NCBI GenBank assembly: GCA_014529385.2
Contig: CM043967.1
Span: forward strand, 1,121,001-1,185,000
Length of the DNA stretch: 64,000 bases
From: Adiantum capillus-veneris
Taxonomy: Eukaryota; Streptophyta; Polypodiopsida; Polypodiales; Pteridaceae
Direction: 5' to 3'
A program made the translations under genes and the position numbers. Below are positions 1 to 10,120 of the stretch, in pieces. The notes beneath the pieces were generated by a model that was given only the letters and a program-made list of their open reading frames with translations, was not told the DNA's origin and made no database searches. How positions within the stretch are numbered: position 1 is the first letter of the stretch; each line of letters starts with the position of its first letter.

Positions 1-140
1 CAGACATATTTGTCCTATCCTCATCACTCAACTCTTTCATAAAGATCGAGTAAACAAACAGACTAGATTTCATTAATTTGAAAATGGCCGGAGCCGATAC
101 AGTAGGGACAGACTCACCCTTAAGTTTTACATCGAGTACA
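1..140 (-). pseudogene. Possible pol linker fragment (protease-RT spacer)
   Basis: The minus strand is open for about 45 codons and reads SAPAIFKLMKSS, then FMKELSDED. The pattern resembles the spacer between protease and reverse transcriptase in plant gypsy polyproteins (a VSALQFKKL-like segment, then an acidic stretch). The match is short and weak. It would place pol immediately after a truncated gag. Confidence 0.35.
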
Positions 141-167
141 ATGGTTCTGCCCTTCTCTTAGTACAGA

Positions 168-563
168 CTAAGTTCGAGCATTCCTAATCTTAGAGTGGTC
201 TGAGTAATGCCCTCCTGAGAAAGCTATGTTAAACTGTTGTACAAAAGACAAATCCTTCGAAGCATCTCTATAACCAGAAAACGTGTCAAATTTAATTGAT
301 TGTCCACCTTCCTTAAACTCTCGGACTTTCTGGCTTTTGTCTTCCAGAAAGTCATACTGGTTGGCTTTATAAAAATTCTTCTTCTTTGCATAAAAGTTGT
401 TGTCATCAGAGTCCGAACGAGACGAGTCCTCTATAGAACTCTCAACCATGGGGCGAGATTTAGACTTCTTTGCATTTTTCTTGCCCTTTCCGAAGCTTTG
501 CTTTTTGCTTCGCTTTTTGCCTTTTCTGTCTTCTTCGCTCGAGTCAGATGAGCTAGAAGAACT

Positions 564-595
<32 letters not shown>

Positions 596-1139
596 AAGAA
601 CTGGGTACTCCTTCAAATCGAACACGCTTCTTCTGCTTTCTTGCCTTTTCAAAAGTAGGCTAACGACCCAAATATCCCGGGAAGTCAACGCCTTTCTTCT
701 GCTTTTTGTCGTGCTTTTTAGCCTTGTTCTGCGCGTCAAAAAGCTGAGCAATTCGTGCATCAACCACCTCTTCTAATTCTTGCTCTGTATACTTCCTAGG
801 AGTAGGAGGTCTCTTGAGAGCGGGTTTGTGGGGTGGTTTTGTGGTCTTCCGCCACTGCGTGTGCACCTCATCGAAAGAAGTCTGGCTTATATATTTTGCA
901 AATTTCGGGTCCTTCGCAAAATTAAGCATCATCTTTGTTGCATCGCCGATCGATTGTTGACGCTCCATCTCTTGACGCTCCGCCTGAGTAGGCCGAGGCG
1001 GGCCGTACTCCTCAGGTGAATCTTCGTTGTGGTCTCTTCCCGCATCTCCGGATGCAGAGGAAGTCGACTGATCTTTGCCTGAAGCCGTAGGTGCCACGTA
1101 AAAAGGATCGGATTTCTCGTAGGAGAGAAATCGGCCGCT
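168..1139 (-). pseudogene. gag remnant of element A
   Basis: Three overlapping open segments on the minus strand read as a decayed gag. The upstream part has proline-rich and charged stretches with YTEQELEEVVDARI. The downstream part contains FKEGGQSIKFDTFSGYRD followed by LSFVQQFNIAF, the start of the capsid-like retrotransposon gag domain. The same motif recurs as FKDGSTTVKFFTFSG in element E (about 22.65 kb) and as FKSGDKDVKFDNYTGRRD in element F. The reading frame shifts at least twice, including across a (GAA)n run at 566-600, so no full product is expected. The open frame that reaches back to 1190 uses LTR sequence and is not a real start. Confidence 0.65.
566..600. repeat. (GAA)n microsatellite
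   Basis: An uninterrupted GAA trinucleotide run inside the gag remnant of element A. On the minus strand it is TTC repeats; frame changes around it fit slippage. Confidence 0.95.
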
Positions 1140-1150
1140 CTCTGATACCA
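1140..1150 (-). promoter_or_regulatory. Primer binding site of element A
   Basis: Minus-strand TGGTATCAGAG lies one base inside the LTR. This is the common plant retrotransposon primer site complementary to the 3' end of initiator tRNA-Met. Confidence 0.8.
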
Positions 1151-1151
1151 C

Positions 1152-1760
1152 TGTAACAGACTTGGACACTCCAAGTCGAGAATCTACCACGACACCTCAA
1201 ATAATCACTTCAAAACAGTTCACAGTTCACAATTGATTCGACACTGGTGGAGTTCCGTGCCTAGAGATATTGGCCCCAAAGACTGGCGACCCTTTCGACA
1301 TTTCTTTTTGTATTAATCTGTGTTCAAAGTACAAGAGTGCAGGCAGGCGCTCACACTCAGACTCTGCATCCAGATGCTCTGAGTTGTGAGGCCCTACCCA
1401 CAAGGGATGCTAAAAGCAGAGCCCAAAAGCTGGAAATCAAAAGCTTGGGTATATTTTAAAAGCCCTCATAAAATAAAGCAAAGGCTCTTTCTCTCTCTTT
1501 CTCTTATGCTTTAATAAAGCAAGAGCTCCTCTCTCCCTCCCATCTCTTGCGTAGAATAAAAGCAAAGCCAAAAGCTGTCCAAAAGCTGCCGGAATTTGCA
1601 CCGCGATTTGCGGGCGTCCATACAGCTGCCATGTGTCAGCCCTGCCGCATTTTCCGGGCCTGCCGTACAGAACCTGCCACGTCAGCAGTTCGGGTCTCTC
1701 GCGGGCTGTCCATACGGGAGGTGTGTGTGAACCGGATAGCCACGTCACCAGTTTGTGACA
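1152..1760 (-). repeat. 5' LTR of element A
   Basis: Read on the minus strand, the LTR starts TGTCACAAACTGG and ends TTGTTACA-like (forward TGTAACAG at 1152), giving TG...CA ends with short inverted repeats. It is 609 bp long. It shares its ends and the internal block 'GAAAGGG-CGCCAG-CTTTGGGGCCAAT' with the LTR at 8404-8973. The primer site follows directly. Confidence 0.8.
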
Positions 1761-2782
1761 CTATCCAATCTAGTTTTACAATGCCCGTCCTTTCCCTTTC
1801 CATGAAGCCAAATCAACACCATTATGTAGGCGCCCATGGTGAGCAGACAATTTGCATGCCCCACATTACGCATGTTCCAGATGGACGAAATTGATTCACC
1901 ACAAAGAGTTGTCATGGCTTATTAATATTTGATACAAAGGCAAACATGTTCAATCAGAATCTAACATTACTGTTTAATAGCAACAATGTCCATAAATATA
2001 AACTTATCTGTAAACATGCTGAGATAAGTTTTTAACATTAGTACAGAAGCAAAATAAAAAGATAAAGTTAACAATAGAAACTGATCAGTAAACATCCAGC
2101 TAAAAGGGTGTGTTACATGTTGCAATTCCAATTTTGCTTCTTCCCGCGAAATAACTCGCAAGCCACTCAGCATGCTTTGGAAACCTGTCATTGCAACCAA
2201 TAAAAAGGTGACAATGTAGACACGTAGAGCAATTGTGGAAGAACCAGCCCACAAGAATAAGTATGGTAAGGAAAAATCTCTGCACACACATGAGAGGGAC
2301 AGAGAGAGGAAAATGTTATTGTCCCAAAGGAGCCAAGGCACCAAAATATGCTCCATGGGACCCAAGCAGGTAAATAAGAAAGGGAAATCGTCTCTGCAAG
2401 AGAGAAAAAGTAACAAAAGATCAAACTACCATCTGCATGCTGTGACTCGAGCTTCTTCCTCCATTTGATGGACAAAGCCCACAAAACAGACACATTGGCT
2501 GCAACCAAAACATCTCACAACTCACAAACAAGTATGGCCCTCGATAAGCGTCACAAAAGGGGTGCAGATGCCTACATAGCATGGGCGTGTTGTAGGTCGA
2601 TTATTGCTATGCAAATCCATCCTCAGATAGAATTGGACCCGAAAGAGAAGAAAGAGACAAACATGGGCATGGCTTGTTTCCTCTTGCTTAACCACTTTTG
2701 CTTTCATGTCACATGGCAAGTCTGTACATAATTCTTACTGGGGTTCGGTTTATCGTTTCTTGAATGGCCAAGAGTCGTACTG
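1761..2782. other. Unassigned AT-rich spacer
   Basis: About 1 kb without a recognisable gene. Short open frames on the minus strand (for example 1967-2508) are hydrophobic, low in complexity and match no motif I know. The stretch could be intron or 3' flank of the possible gene fragment to its right. Confidence 0.4.
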
Positions 2783-3387
2783 TTAGCTTCCTTCCAAATG
2801 GAGCATTAAGTCAAAGGCATGGTCACAAAGATTTGAAGCATATGCCCCATCTTCATCATAAGCCAGATACACACCCTTGCTTAACAAGGAGAAGCAGATT
2901 GTAGAGCAAGCAGGAAAAGCAATAAAGGCATTCACAGGAGGGTTAGGCATAGAGAAATGACAATCCTTTACGGGTTTACTGTTTTTAATAATGTTCATTT
3001 TCCCTTGAGTGCAGAAATGAAATTTTATGTTAACATCTTCAAACGGTAAAAATGACCTATGAGACCAAAAGGTTACATCCACGTGAGACTCTGGTAAAAT
3101 GTCATAAAAATAAAAATAAATGAGGGTACCTAGAGTGAGTAGGTATGTAAGCCTACTCTACATTCTCATCATCATCATCAGCATCACATAATGCATCATT
3201 GCAAAACATATGCGGAGGGGCACAATCACATGAGGGCTGATTAGGTGTACAATGGAGAAGTATACAATGTTGAATGGTTATGATCCCATTGAACTTTCTC
3301 ATGAATCTCTGTAGTATGGCGTAAATGTCCTCTGAAACCGGCCCGTAGGGAGAAGTAATTGACATGGTGGTGATGAGAATCTGAGCG
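2783..3387 (-). pseudogene. Possible host-gene fragment, unrecognised
   Basis: Two minus-strand open stretches have protein-like composition. The first, about 3385-3157, includes SITSPYGPVSEDIYAIL and ends in an Asp-rich tail. The second, about 3085-2783, includes DVTFWSHRSFLPFEDVNIKF and AYDEDGAYASNLCDHAFDLM, then a stop. A good splice acceptor (TTTTACCAG) lies just before the second stretch at about 3090, so the two could be exons with an intron between. I do not recognise the family. The LINE insertion at about 3388 removes whatever lay upstream. It could also be chance open sequence. Confidence 0.3.
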
Positions 3388-3689
3388 CGCACTCGCTGCT
3401 GCTGTTTCTCCCTGCTCGCCATCGTCTCCCTCACTTGCCCGCCAGTCCCCCCCTCCCCTCCTTGCACTGCTTTCAGCAGCACGCCACCCCACCTCTCCCG
3501 CCTCGCACTGCCCTCGGCAACCCACCAGCCCTCTCCCACCTCGTGCTGCCTGCAGCAGCCCGCCAGCCCCTTCCCCGCCTCGCGCTCCCTCTACCTGCTC
3601 ACCCGCCTCCTTTGTTGTGGGCTGATTTGCAGCCTATTGGTGACGAAGTCGACACAATTGCCCCCTCTTCGACAGCAGCAGACACAAAA

Positions 3690-4870
3690 TGGCGGCCCCT
3701 GCTCCACCACAGTGGGACTCCTCAAAAGCCCCCTCGCCCGGCCCCGCGGAGCCGACCTTTGACTTGCTCTTTCGCCAGAAGAGCAAGCGAGCTTGATGGC
3801 CAAGGTGGAACGCTTGCAAGCCTCCTCTGTTATCTGCAAGATTATTGGCACTCAACCTAGCCGAGGCGAGGTTCGGGATTTACTTCAGGCCCGACTCCTC
3901 TCCGATGTGGGCAAGATCACCGATGTCTAGATCCTCGGGAGAGGGTATTATCAGATAGAGTTCGAGTTTCCAGAGATGACGGCCAAGGTGATATCGATGA
4001 GCCCGCTCGGTATCCGAGCAGCTCGAGCTTACTTCAAACGATGGCATCATGGTTTCGACCATACTACAGATGTGCTTGAGGAGGAGGCCAACTTGCCTAT
4101 CTCGGTCTTCTTCCCAGGCCTGAGGAGAGAGTACCTCCCTCTTCTGCCCAGGATTGGTTCCATGTTCGGGATAGTTCTGGAGTAACCACGCCCTGCAGCT
4201 TCAGTTGTGGCCAAGGCCGCAGGTTTACCTACTGTGCGGGTTCTTGTTCAAGACACACACTCCTTCCCGAAGGTGATATTGTTGCCTCGTGTGAGCGGGG
4301 GTTGGATCAGACAAAGTGTGGAGTATTTGGGTCTCCCGAATCAATGTTTCATTTGCAGGCTGATGGGCCACTTAGCAAAGGCATTTCCTCGCAGGAGATC
4401 TAGACCCACAGCGCATGCACAGCCTCCCAAGGCTGAGCATGCCCAACAAACAGATACCTAGGACACACAAGCTGGTACCTTGACAGAGGCCAGCGATCAG
4501 ACAGCTGACGGTTGGCAGCAGGTGCCTAGCCGCCGCCGACAAGGGTGGTCTCACCACACTGCTCCCCCTCGTGGCCGCCTCCTACAGCTCAGCAACATTG
4601 GGTTCCAACAGGGAACCGTTTTGATCCCCTTCTGCAGGGCCCCCCTAAGGAGGCTCCCTCCACCTAAGCTCCGCCGCCCTCCCCCCCTCCACCCTCAGAC
4701 GCCTCCGTTCCGCCTCCTCCACCTTCACCCCCACCTCTTGCTCCTCCTCTCTCCCCAGTGGGGCCCTCAGCCTCATCTCCCGACCCATCTCACACTACTA
4801 CTCAAACGCAGGGGACTGGACACACCCTTGCATCGAGACGATCGCTTGGTGGTGCTTTTCGCTATGAGCA
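3690..4870 (+). pseudogene. LINE ORF1 (DUF4283-like plus zinc knuckle), copy 1
   Basis: ORF1 of plant LINEs binds RNA and packages it with the RT. Here the decayed frame reads QIEFEFPEMTAKVISMSPLG, then ISVFFPGLRREYLPLL, matching the DUF4283 layout. A knuckle follows at about 4345-4395, CFICRLMGHLAKAFP; the last cysteine of CX2CX4HX4C is replaced by Phe. There are stops at about 3930, 4185 and 4459, and frame changes between the segments. The tail (QQVPSRRRQGW) resembles the basic linker after the knuckle. The same domain is better preserved at 10121-10600. Confidence 0.65.
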
Positions 4871-4908
4871 TAGTTATCGGGGAACACCCATTTTTGTGTG
4901 TGTGTTGT

Positions 4909-4926
4909 GGGGGGGGGGGGGGGGGG
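4909..4926. repeat. Poly(G) run
   Basis: Eighteen consecutive G after a short TG repeat. Confidence 0.95.
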
Positions 4927-5184
4927 CCGACGTTCCGAGCCTCAGTCAAGCTAGGGAACGTTTCACAACGGTTGGCCGTTCCTGACAAGCAGTTATACCG
5001 GAACAGTTTGGAACGGCCAAATTTTCAAATTTTGTTCTTGTGAGAAAAATTTTCAGGTTTTGGTTTTCTATCTTGTGAGCCTCTGGCTCATAAAATGCCC
5101 CATTCCTTACCTTCACAATGCACACAAGGCTCAAGCTTTCAAGGGCCAAGCCTCAAGCTCTAGCGTCTCTCAAGCACTCAAGTT

Positions 5185-5278
5185 TACATAGTACAAGCTC
5201 TCTCCCTATCTCTCTCGAGCTCTCCCACTCTCTCCCTCTCCCTCTCCCTCTCCCTCTCCCCTCTCTCCCTCTCAAGCT
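5185..5278. repeat. (TC)/(CCCTCT)n low-complexity tract
   Basis: Repeated CTCTCC/CTCCCT units, flanked by repeated 'CTCAAGCTCT' words. This is simple-sequence DNA with no gene. Confidence 0.9.
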
Positions 5279-6146
5279 CTCAAGTCTACACGGCACACGT
5301 CGTGCCACGTTTGCCATAGTAATGTTGAATGGTCTTCAAATCAAGGTTTTTGCGAATATTAGAGTCAAAGAAGTCAAGGACTCTAATACTACTTGTTTTC
5401 AATCACACAAAGCTAAAAATTGCATTATTTGGGTGTTTTTTACGCCTCCCGTTCCGTGCCATTCCCGATCCCTCTTCACTCCCTTGTTCCGCGGGGAGGC
5501 CTGTCGCCGTTCTCGTTCTGCGTTCCAGGTAACTCTAGCTACGAGTCGCATGGTTCGGGAGGGACAACCCCATCTAAGGCCGCCTCTTCTGGTTCAGACC
5601 TCTCCTTTTGTAGTAGTCCCTCAGGGTTTTGACCGGCTTTGACATTCCTAGATGAATGGACTACTTCGATTATAGCTTCACACGCGTCCAGGTGATTCTT
5701 CTCGCGACTTGGAGGAGGCTTGCTTTCGAGTCCACATCCTCTTTCTAGCAACCCAAGGCATTGAGGCTCTGGATACAGCGGTGGTAGGTTTCTCCTTTAT
5801 GCTGTGCTGCACGCATCCTACAGAGTGGACCCTCCACACAGTTCTTGATTGGCTCCAGGTTCACGCCACTGAGTTCTCACACCACACAGGGGACCTAGGG
5901 GTGACAGACCAGGTACAGACACTTTGGCCTTTAGCCAAGTTCAGTGTGACGCCGCTGGATGCTGCAGGTTGCAGGCACATTGTGGTGCATTTGTTTGTTG
6001 ATACTCAAAGCTTCCCTTGCTATGTATCACTTCAGACGCGCTTGTCTAGAGGTCGCTCAGATGCAGATTACTCCCCATCCAAACCGGCCTCAAGCATAGC
6101 GAGGTTGGTTGCTGTTGCAGCATCTGTTTTTTCTCACCGCCTCCAT

Positions 6147-6223
6147 GTGGATCGTCTCATGGAATGTGCAGGGATTAGGAGGGCCCCAGTTTCAGCATCA
6201 GAGGGGTCGGTTGCTTTAGGAGC
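6147..6223 (+). pseudogene. Start of LINE ORF2 endonuclease
   Basis: The frame reads MWIVSWNVQGLGGPQFQHQR. I/V-x-S-W-N-V-x-G-L-G is the hallmark opening of the APE-like endonuclease in plant LINE ORF2, with the metal-binding Asn. It is cut after about 25 codons by the LTR starting at 6224. Confidence 0.7.
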
Positions 6224-6962
6224 TGTCACAAGAGACGGGCACCACGTGCCAACGGAAAAGAACAAACTAAAGAACCTTAAGCAATTCAAATAAAAATTGA
6301 ACTGAAAGAGATGCACGACACACGAGACAAGGAGTGGTGGAGTTCCACCCCAAGAGAGCACTGGCCCCAAATACTGGCGCCCCTTTCAGTATTTCTTTAT
6401 TATTGCTGATTCGCAAAGTACAACAGCCAGGGAGAACCTCCTCTGCAATCTGCCCTCTGAAGAGTGCCAGAGAGGGCCCCCAAGGCTCATATTTAAAGGC
6501 CCAAAGCCTAAAAGCATCAAATATGAAAAGCTGACCCTAAAAAAACACTTCCTAAAATTTTGGGATTTCCTTAAAAATCCGTTGTGAATTCCGGGATGTC
6601 CGTATAGGTACCACGTCATCATATTTTGAGGTTATGAACTTGTCTGACTTCGTTCGGCCACTTTCGAGCGCTTTACACAAGCTTTTAGGGTTTCTAGATC
6701 CCTGGGCCGCTAATTTGTGATTTGGTTGAGGATTTGTTCTATTTCTTCTTCTTCTTCTAGGTTTTAGGCCCCTTGCCAAGATCTAGCCCATAGGTCGAAA
6801 CTTGGTGGGAACCCTTTTTTAAAAATAGGCCACTCGGCAAGACTTTATAAGTTGATAAAACATCTTTTGCTGATTTTGCTGCTTCTTAGGGTTTAGACCC
6901 TCGGCCGGGTATGCAGGATGGCTCCGTTCTTTAGTGGCTTGACACGTCAATAATTTGTGACA
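6224..6962 (-). repeat. 3' LTR of element C
   Basis: On the minus strand it starts TGTCACAAATTATTGACGTG and ends GTGCCCGTCTCTTGTGACA, 739 bp in all. It is preceded by a G-rich polypurine tract, which makes it the 3' LTR. It belongs to the same family as 20216-20834, 21225-21933 and 28943-29508. GGAGC (6219-6223) is the likely target-site base block on its outer side. Confidence 0.8.
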
Positions 6963-6974
6963 TCCCCCCATCTT
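6963..6974 (-). promoter_or_regulatory. Polypurine tract of element C
   Basis: Minus-strand AAGATGGGGGGA lies immediately before the LTR start. The equivalent tract in element E is AAGAAGGGGGGA at 28931-28942. Confidence 0.8.
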
Positions 6975-7384
6975 GAAAGAAAGTATTCGTCCACAATTAC
7001 AACATGTCTGCAAAAACTCAAGCTAGCTCAAATAAATTTCCGAGGGACAATCAGTTTTCTCATTCCAAATCCGAGCTCTTGATTTCTTGGGTTGTTGGCT
7101 TCCCAGAAGAATCTCATCCAATAAGGAATCTCATTCCAGATTATAGCTCTTGATTTCCAGGGTCGTTGGCTTCCAAGAAGAATCTCATCCAATAAGGAAT
7201 ATGCAGTGGTTGACACATCACAATGCAGCACAAATGCTCACATATGTATGTTACAAGACACAACGAACGGCGCCCCAAAGCACTCCCCCAAGACAAACGG
7301 TCTGCGGTATAAAGCTACTCAACAACTACCGCATCACTCCCCCTGCAAATAACCTAAACAAGTCTGGGCCATGAGTTCAGAGAA

Positions 7385-7550
7385 CTAATACAACCAAACG
7401 CTCCCCACACCGCAACCTGCGTCGCTTGGAGGTTCGAGCATACAACCAAATGCTCCCCAGACATCCCCTCTGCGTCGTTCGGAGGTTTTCTAGCATACAA
7501 CAAAACGCTCCCCAGACATCCCGTTTGCGTCGTTCCGAGGTTCATACCAA
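7385..7550 (-). repeat. Tandem repeat in the 3' region of element C
   Basis: About three copies of a roughly 55-bp unit containing 'TCGTTCGGAGGTT...CATACAA...AAACGCTCCCCAGACATCCC' as read forward. The same array, in the other orientation, lies at 28272-28490 in element E. It is non-coding: both copies sit between the last coding stretch and the polypurine tract. Confidence 0.75.
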
Positions 7551-7789
7551 AATAACATTTCTCACTACTCTACCTGGGAGTAAATCACCAATCATTGAAA
7601 CCAATATTAAAACCAGAGTCCTACAATTCAAATCGGCACCAAGACACGTTCAAAACAAATACCATCCATTTCAAACAAATTCCAAACAGGATCACCAAAC
7701 AAGTTCTCAAACTTAAAAAGAAATCTCGACATTAGTCGAGCTCGAAAAGTCAACTTACTTTCCATCCTGGAACCTGCACGAAAAATTAG

Positions 7790-8110
7790 GGTTAGACTCC
7801 TTCTATAAGGTCGTAGCCAACCACAGCATGGTCCATCTCTTGAACAGACAGTGTTCCTCTGGCGGCGATGGTAGTCCGAAGACATAGCAATCACACCGGA
7901 CCTCCAAGGTTATCAGCTCGAGAACAGACACCTACTGAGAGATGTCGAGAAATTTCAAGTCGTAATCTGCTAGGGTTTTCATGGCAAGCATTTCAAGATA
8001 CCCCACTCTGCCCGAAGCTGCACTCCGAAGGAAGATGTCAGAAGGCATGTAACTTCGGGCAAAGATTTTCTTCAAAGCTTGCCAAGTCCTTGGAGTGTGC
8101 GACTTAATAG
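7790..8110 (-). pseudogene. gag remnant of element C
   Basis: The minus strand reads MKTLADYDLKFLDIS, then LELITLE and FGLPSPPEEHCLF. The order and spacing resemble the equivalent gag segment in element E (TKTMDDYNERFLDVYLPVS, then IELPSPF). Stops and frame changes are frequent. It passes straight into the 3' untranslated region, so pol has been lost. Confidence 0.5.
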
Positions 8111-8179
8111 CTCTAGACTTCCACCACTACACTGCCTCTGAGAAAAAACAGTGGCTTGAAAAATCTTTGATCCTTCTCT

Positions 8180-8403
8180 TGCAAGTGATCTTTATTTCTT
8201 ATGCCCTTTAAGACAGAGCGATGAAGACAGGAGCACGCCTGATGCACGATGAAGTAAGGGTGGGAGTCGCTAATAAGTCCAGGGTCAAGGCACGAAGATT
8301 CCTTCATAAATTTCTTTGTGAAACTGGGAAGCGCCATCTTGCTCTGTCTGCTCTTTGGTAGGACTGGTATGCTTTCAGAAAAGCACGCGCTTGAAGCTCT
8401 GAT
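8180..8403 (-). other. Leader and partial primer site of element C
   Basis: Minus strand: ATCAGAGCTTCAAGCGCGTGC follows the LTR-like junction at 8403, then CTTATTAGCGACTCCCACCC and CATCGCTCTGTCTTAAAGGGC. Elements B (about 9048-9130) and E (about 22160-22240) have the same leader. The first four bases of the primer site (TGGT) are absent at the junction with element B. Confidence 0.7.
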
Positions 8404-8973
8404 TGTCACAAACTGGTGACGTGGCAGACCTTGAGGACATAAACACACACGTCTGCTGACATGGCAGATGCCCGAGAGAGGCGCCGCCAGCTGACGTGGC
8501 TGGTTGATGACGTGGCAGCTGTATGGACGCCCGCGATTCGCGTTGACATGCTGATGTGGCAGTTGTACGGTATTCCATAATTTGCGTTGGCTGCTTTTGG
8601 CTGGCAGATTTTGAGTGAAAGCTTTTGGGACAATTTGCTTTTAATTTTAAGAAGCTTTTGAGAGCCATTGTTTTTGAGTTTCAAGCTTTTAGGGCTCTGC
8701 TTTTGGCATCCCTTGTAACCTTTATAAGTGGTCGTAGGGGCTCACTTCACAAAGCATCTCGACACAGAGTCTGAGAGTGAGTACCCGCGGGCTCATTGTA
8801 CTTTGCTCAAAGATTAACATAAAAATAAATACCGAAAGGGGTGCCAGTCTTTGGGGCCAATGCCTCTTGGCACGGAACTACGCCGGGCCGTGTCATCTTT
8901 TGTGAACTTTTTTGAAGTGAATCTCTATTGTGTCACAGTAGAATCTAGACTTGGGGTGTCCAAGTTTGTTACA
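8404..8973 (+). repeat. 5' LTR of element B
   Basis: It starts TGTCACAAACTGGTGACGTG and ends CCAAGTTTGTTACA, 570 bp in all. It contains the shared LTR block AAATACCGAAAGGGGTGCCA then CTTTGGGGCCAAT (about 8829-8862), and is followed after one base by TGGTATCAGAGC. Confidence 0.85.
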
Positions 8974-8974
8974 G

Positions 8975-8986
8975 TGGTATCAGAGC
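8975..8986 (+). promoter_or_regulatory. Primer binding site of element B
   Basis: TGGTATCAGAGC, complementary to initiator tRNA-Met, one base after the LTR. Confidence 0.9.
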
Positions 8987-9196
8987 ACAGAAAGATTCTT
9001 CTTCTACGGAGGATCCAATTTCGGAAAGAATCTCCGTGTCCCGGGCCCGGACTTATTAGCCACTCCCACCCTTCATACATCGAGCATCGAGCGCGCTCCC
9101 ATCTTCATCGCTCTGTCTTACAGGGCATAAAGCCATGAAGAATCCCAGATTACCCATGGGTTCTCGTGGAGAATCTGACAGAGATGACATCTCTCA

Positions 9197-9597
9197 GTGG
9201 GAAGGCAAAGAAAAGTTGAAAATCCGGCGTGGGAACTGAAGAAAACAATAAAGATTTGGGCAAAAAAATTTCCAACGAACAAGTTTGCCAGAACGGAGTA
9301 CAAACGTCAAGTGCAGATTGGCATATGTATGAACAGATTGATTAAGTACTCCAGGGACCCGAGATTGGCGGAACACCTGAAAAATTACCCAATTGATAAG
9401 ATTTACTCGAGATGGCGTGTGGCCATTGCTTCTCCTCTCAAGTAGGGAGGAAAGCCGAAAAGACAGGAGAGTGCAGGAAAGCGGGACCTGTACTCGCAGA
9501 AAGAGATAGACAAAAACTCTTGAAAAGAAGCACTTCTAGAAAGCCAACAACCAATATGACTTCCTCGAAGACAAGAGCAACAAAACAAAAGAATTAG
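9197..9597 (+). pseudogene. gag N-terminal remnant of element B
   Basis: The frame reads WAKKFPTNKFARTEYKRQ, then LIKYSRDPRLAEHLKNYPID and YSRWRV. This corresponds to MMLNFAKDPKFAKYISQTSF and HTQWRK in element A, so it is the same gag N-terminus. A TAG stop at about 9443 ends the first frame, and a basic segment (about 9480-9595, LAERDRQKLLKRSTSRKP) follows in another frame. It ends at the LINE junction. Confidence 0.6.
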
Positions 9598-9633
9598 GAC
9601 GCTCGCTGCTGCTGTTTCGCTCGCCATCGCTGA

Positions 9634-9634
<1 letters not shown>

Positions 9635-9663
<29 letters not shown>
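9635..9663. repeat. Poly(C) run
   Basis: Twenty-nine consecutive C near the LINE 5' end. Length in the assembly is likely uncertain. Confidence 0.95.
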
Positions 9664-9666
<3 letters not shown>

Positions 9667-9859
9667 TACGCACTTTGCCCCCTTCCTCCCCTCGCACCTT
9701 CGCTCCCTCCTCCCCTCCTGATTCGCGCGCTGTCCCAGTCCGCTGCCCGCTGTCACCAGAGCGCAGCTCTTGCCCAGCGTGCAAGCAATCCAGCCCGCCT
9801 CACCTCACCCCGTCAGCCCACCATTCGCCTCAATCTGTAGAGCATGTGTACTTGTGTGT

Positions 9860-9879
9860 ACACACACACACACACACAC
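9860..9879. repeat. (CA)n microsatellite
   Basis: Ten AC units in the LINE copy 2 5' region. Confidence 0.95.
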
Positions 9880-10120
9880 TTTTACAAAGTGAACCAGCCC
9901 ACCAGCCCCGCCTTCCAATCCCGGCTCACATTCCTCCCCGGTTTTTTGCTTGACTGAGATCATCATCTTCTTCAACGTACTTGGGCGTAAAAGGCCTCCT
10001 CTCGTCAACGACTCTTCGCCCTTTCTTTACAACAGCAGACACAAATGGAGGCTCAAGCTCCGCCATAAAGGGACTCCACCGAAGCCCCCTCGCCCAACCC
10101 CGCTAAGCCCACCATTCGAC

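Larger units (their letters stand above)
1..1760 (-). mobile_element. Element A: truncated Ty3/gypsy-like LTR retrotransposon
   Basis: A minus-strand retroelement runs off the left edge. Its 5' LTR (1152-1760) is followed in element direction by a tRNA-iMet primer site (1140-1150), a gag remnant (168-1139) and a short stretch that resembles the protease-RT linker of pol (1-140). The LTR and the gag both match element B at 8404-9598, which lies on the other strand, so A and B are two copies of one family. Zinc knuckle and protease are absent between gag and the pol linker, implying an internal deletion. The 3' LTR would lie outside the window. Confidence 0.75.
3388..6223 (+). mobile_element. 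LINE (non-LTR) retrotransposon, copy 1, interrupted
   Basis: The left end matches the start of a second copy at about 9599 (both begin near CTCGCTGCTGCTGTTTC). The element contains a decayed ORF1 with a DUF4283-like domain and a CCHC-type knuckle, then the first codons of an APE-type endonuclease, WIVSWNVQGLG (about 6147-6180). It is cut at 6223 by the 3' LTR of element C. A G-run and TC-rich stretch (about 4900-5480) sits between ORF1 and the endonuclease and may be a separate insertion or an expansion. The RT part is not in the window. Confidence 0.7.
6224..8403 (-). mobile_element. Element C: LTR retrotransposon remnant (E family), minus strand
   Basis: In element direction (right to left) there is a primer-site remnant (ATCAGAGC, about 8403-8396), a leader shared with elements B and E (about 8320-8200), a gag remnant (about 8110-7790), a 3' untranslated region with tandem repeats, a polypurine tract (6963-6974) and the 3' LTR (6224-6962). 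No protease, RT or integrase is visible. The 5' LTR is missing because element B begins exactly in the primer site at 8404. The insertion at 6224 interrupts LINE copy 1. Confidence 0.75.
8404..9598 (+). mobile_element. Element B: 5' part of an LTR retrotransposon
   Basis: A complete 5' LTR (8404-8973), primer site (8975-8986), leader and the first part of gag are present. The copy stops at about 9598, where LINE copy 2 begins. It is the same family as element A (LTR ends TGTCACAAACTGG / TTGTTACA). It starts inside the primer site of element C; CTGAT (8399-8403) is the candidate target-site base block. No 3' half was found in the window. Confidence 0.75.
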
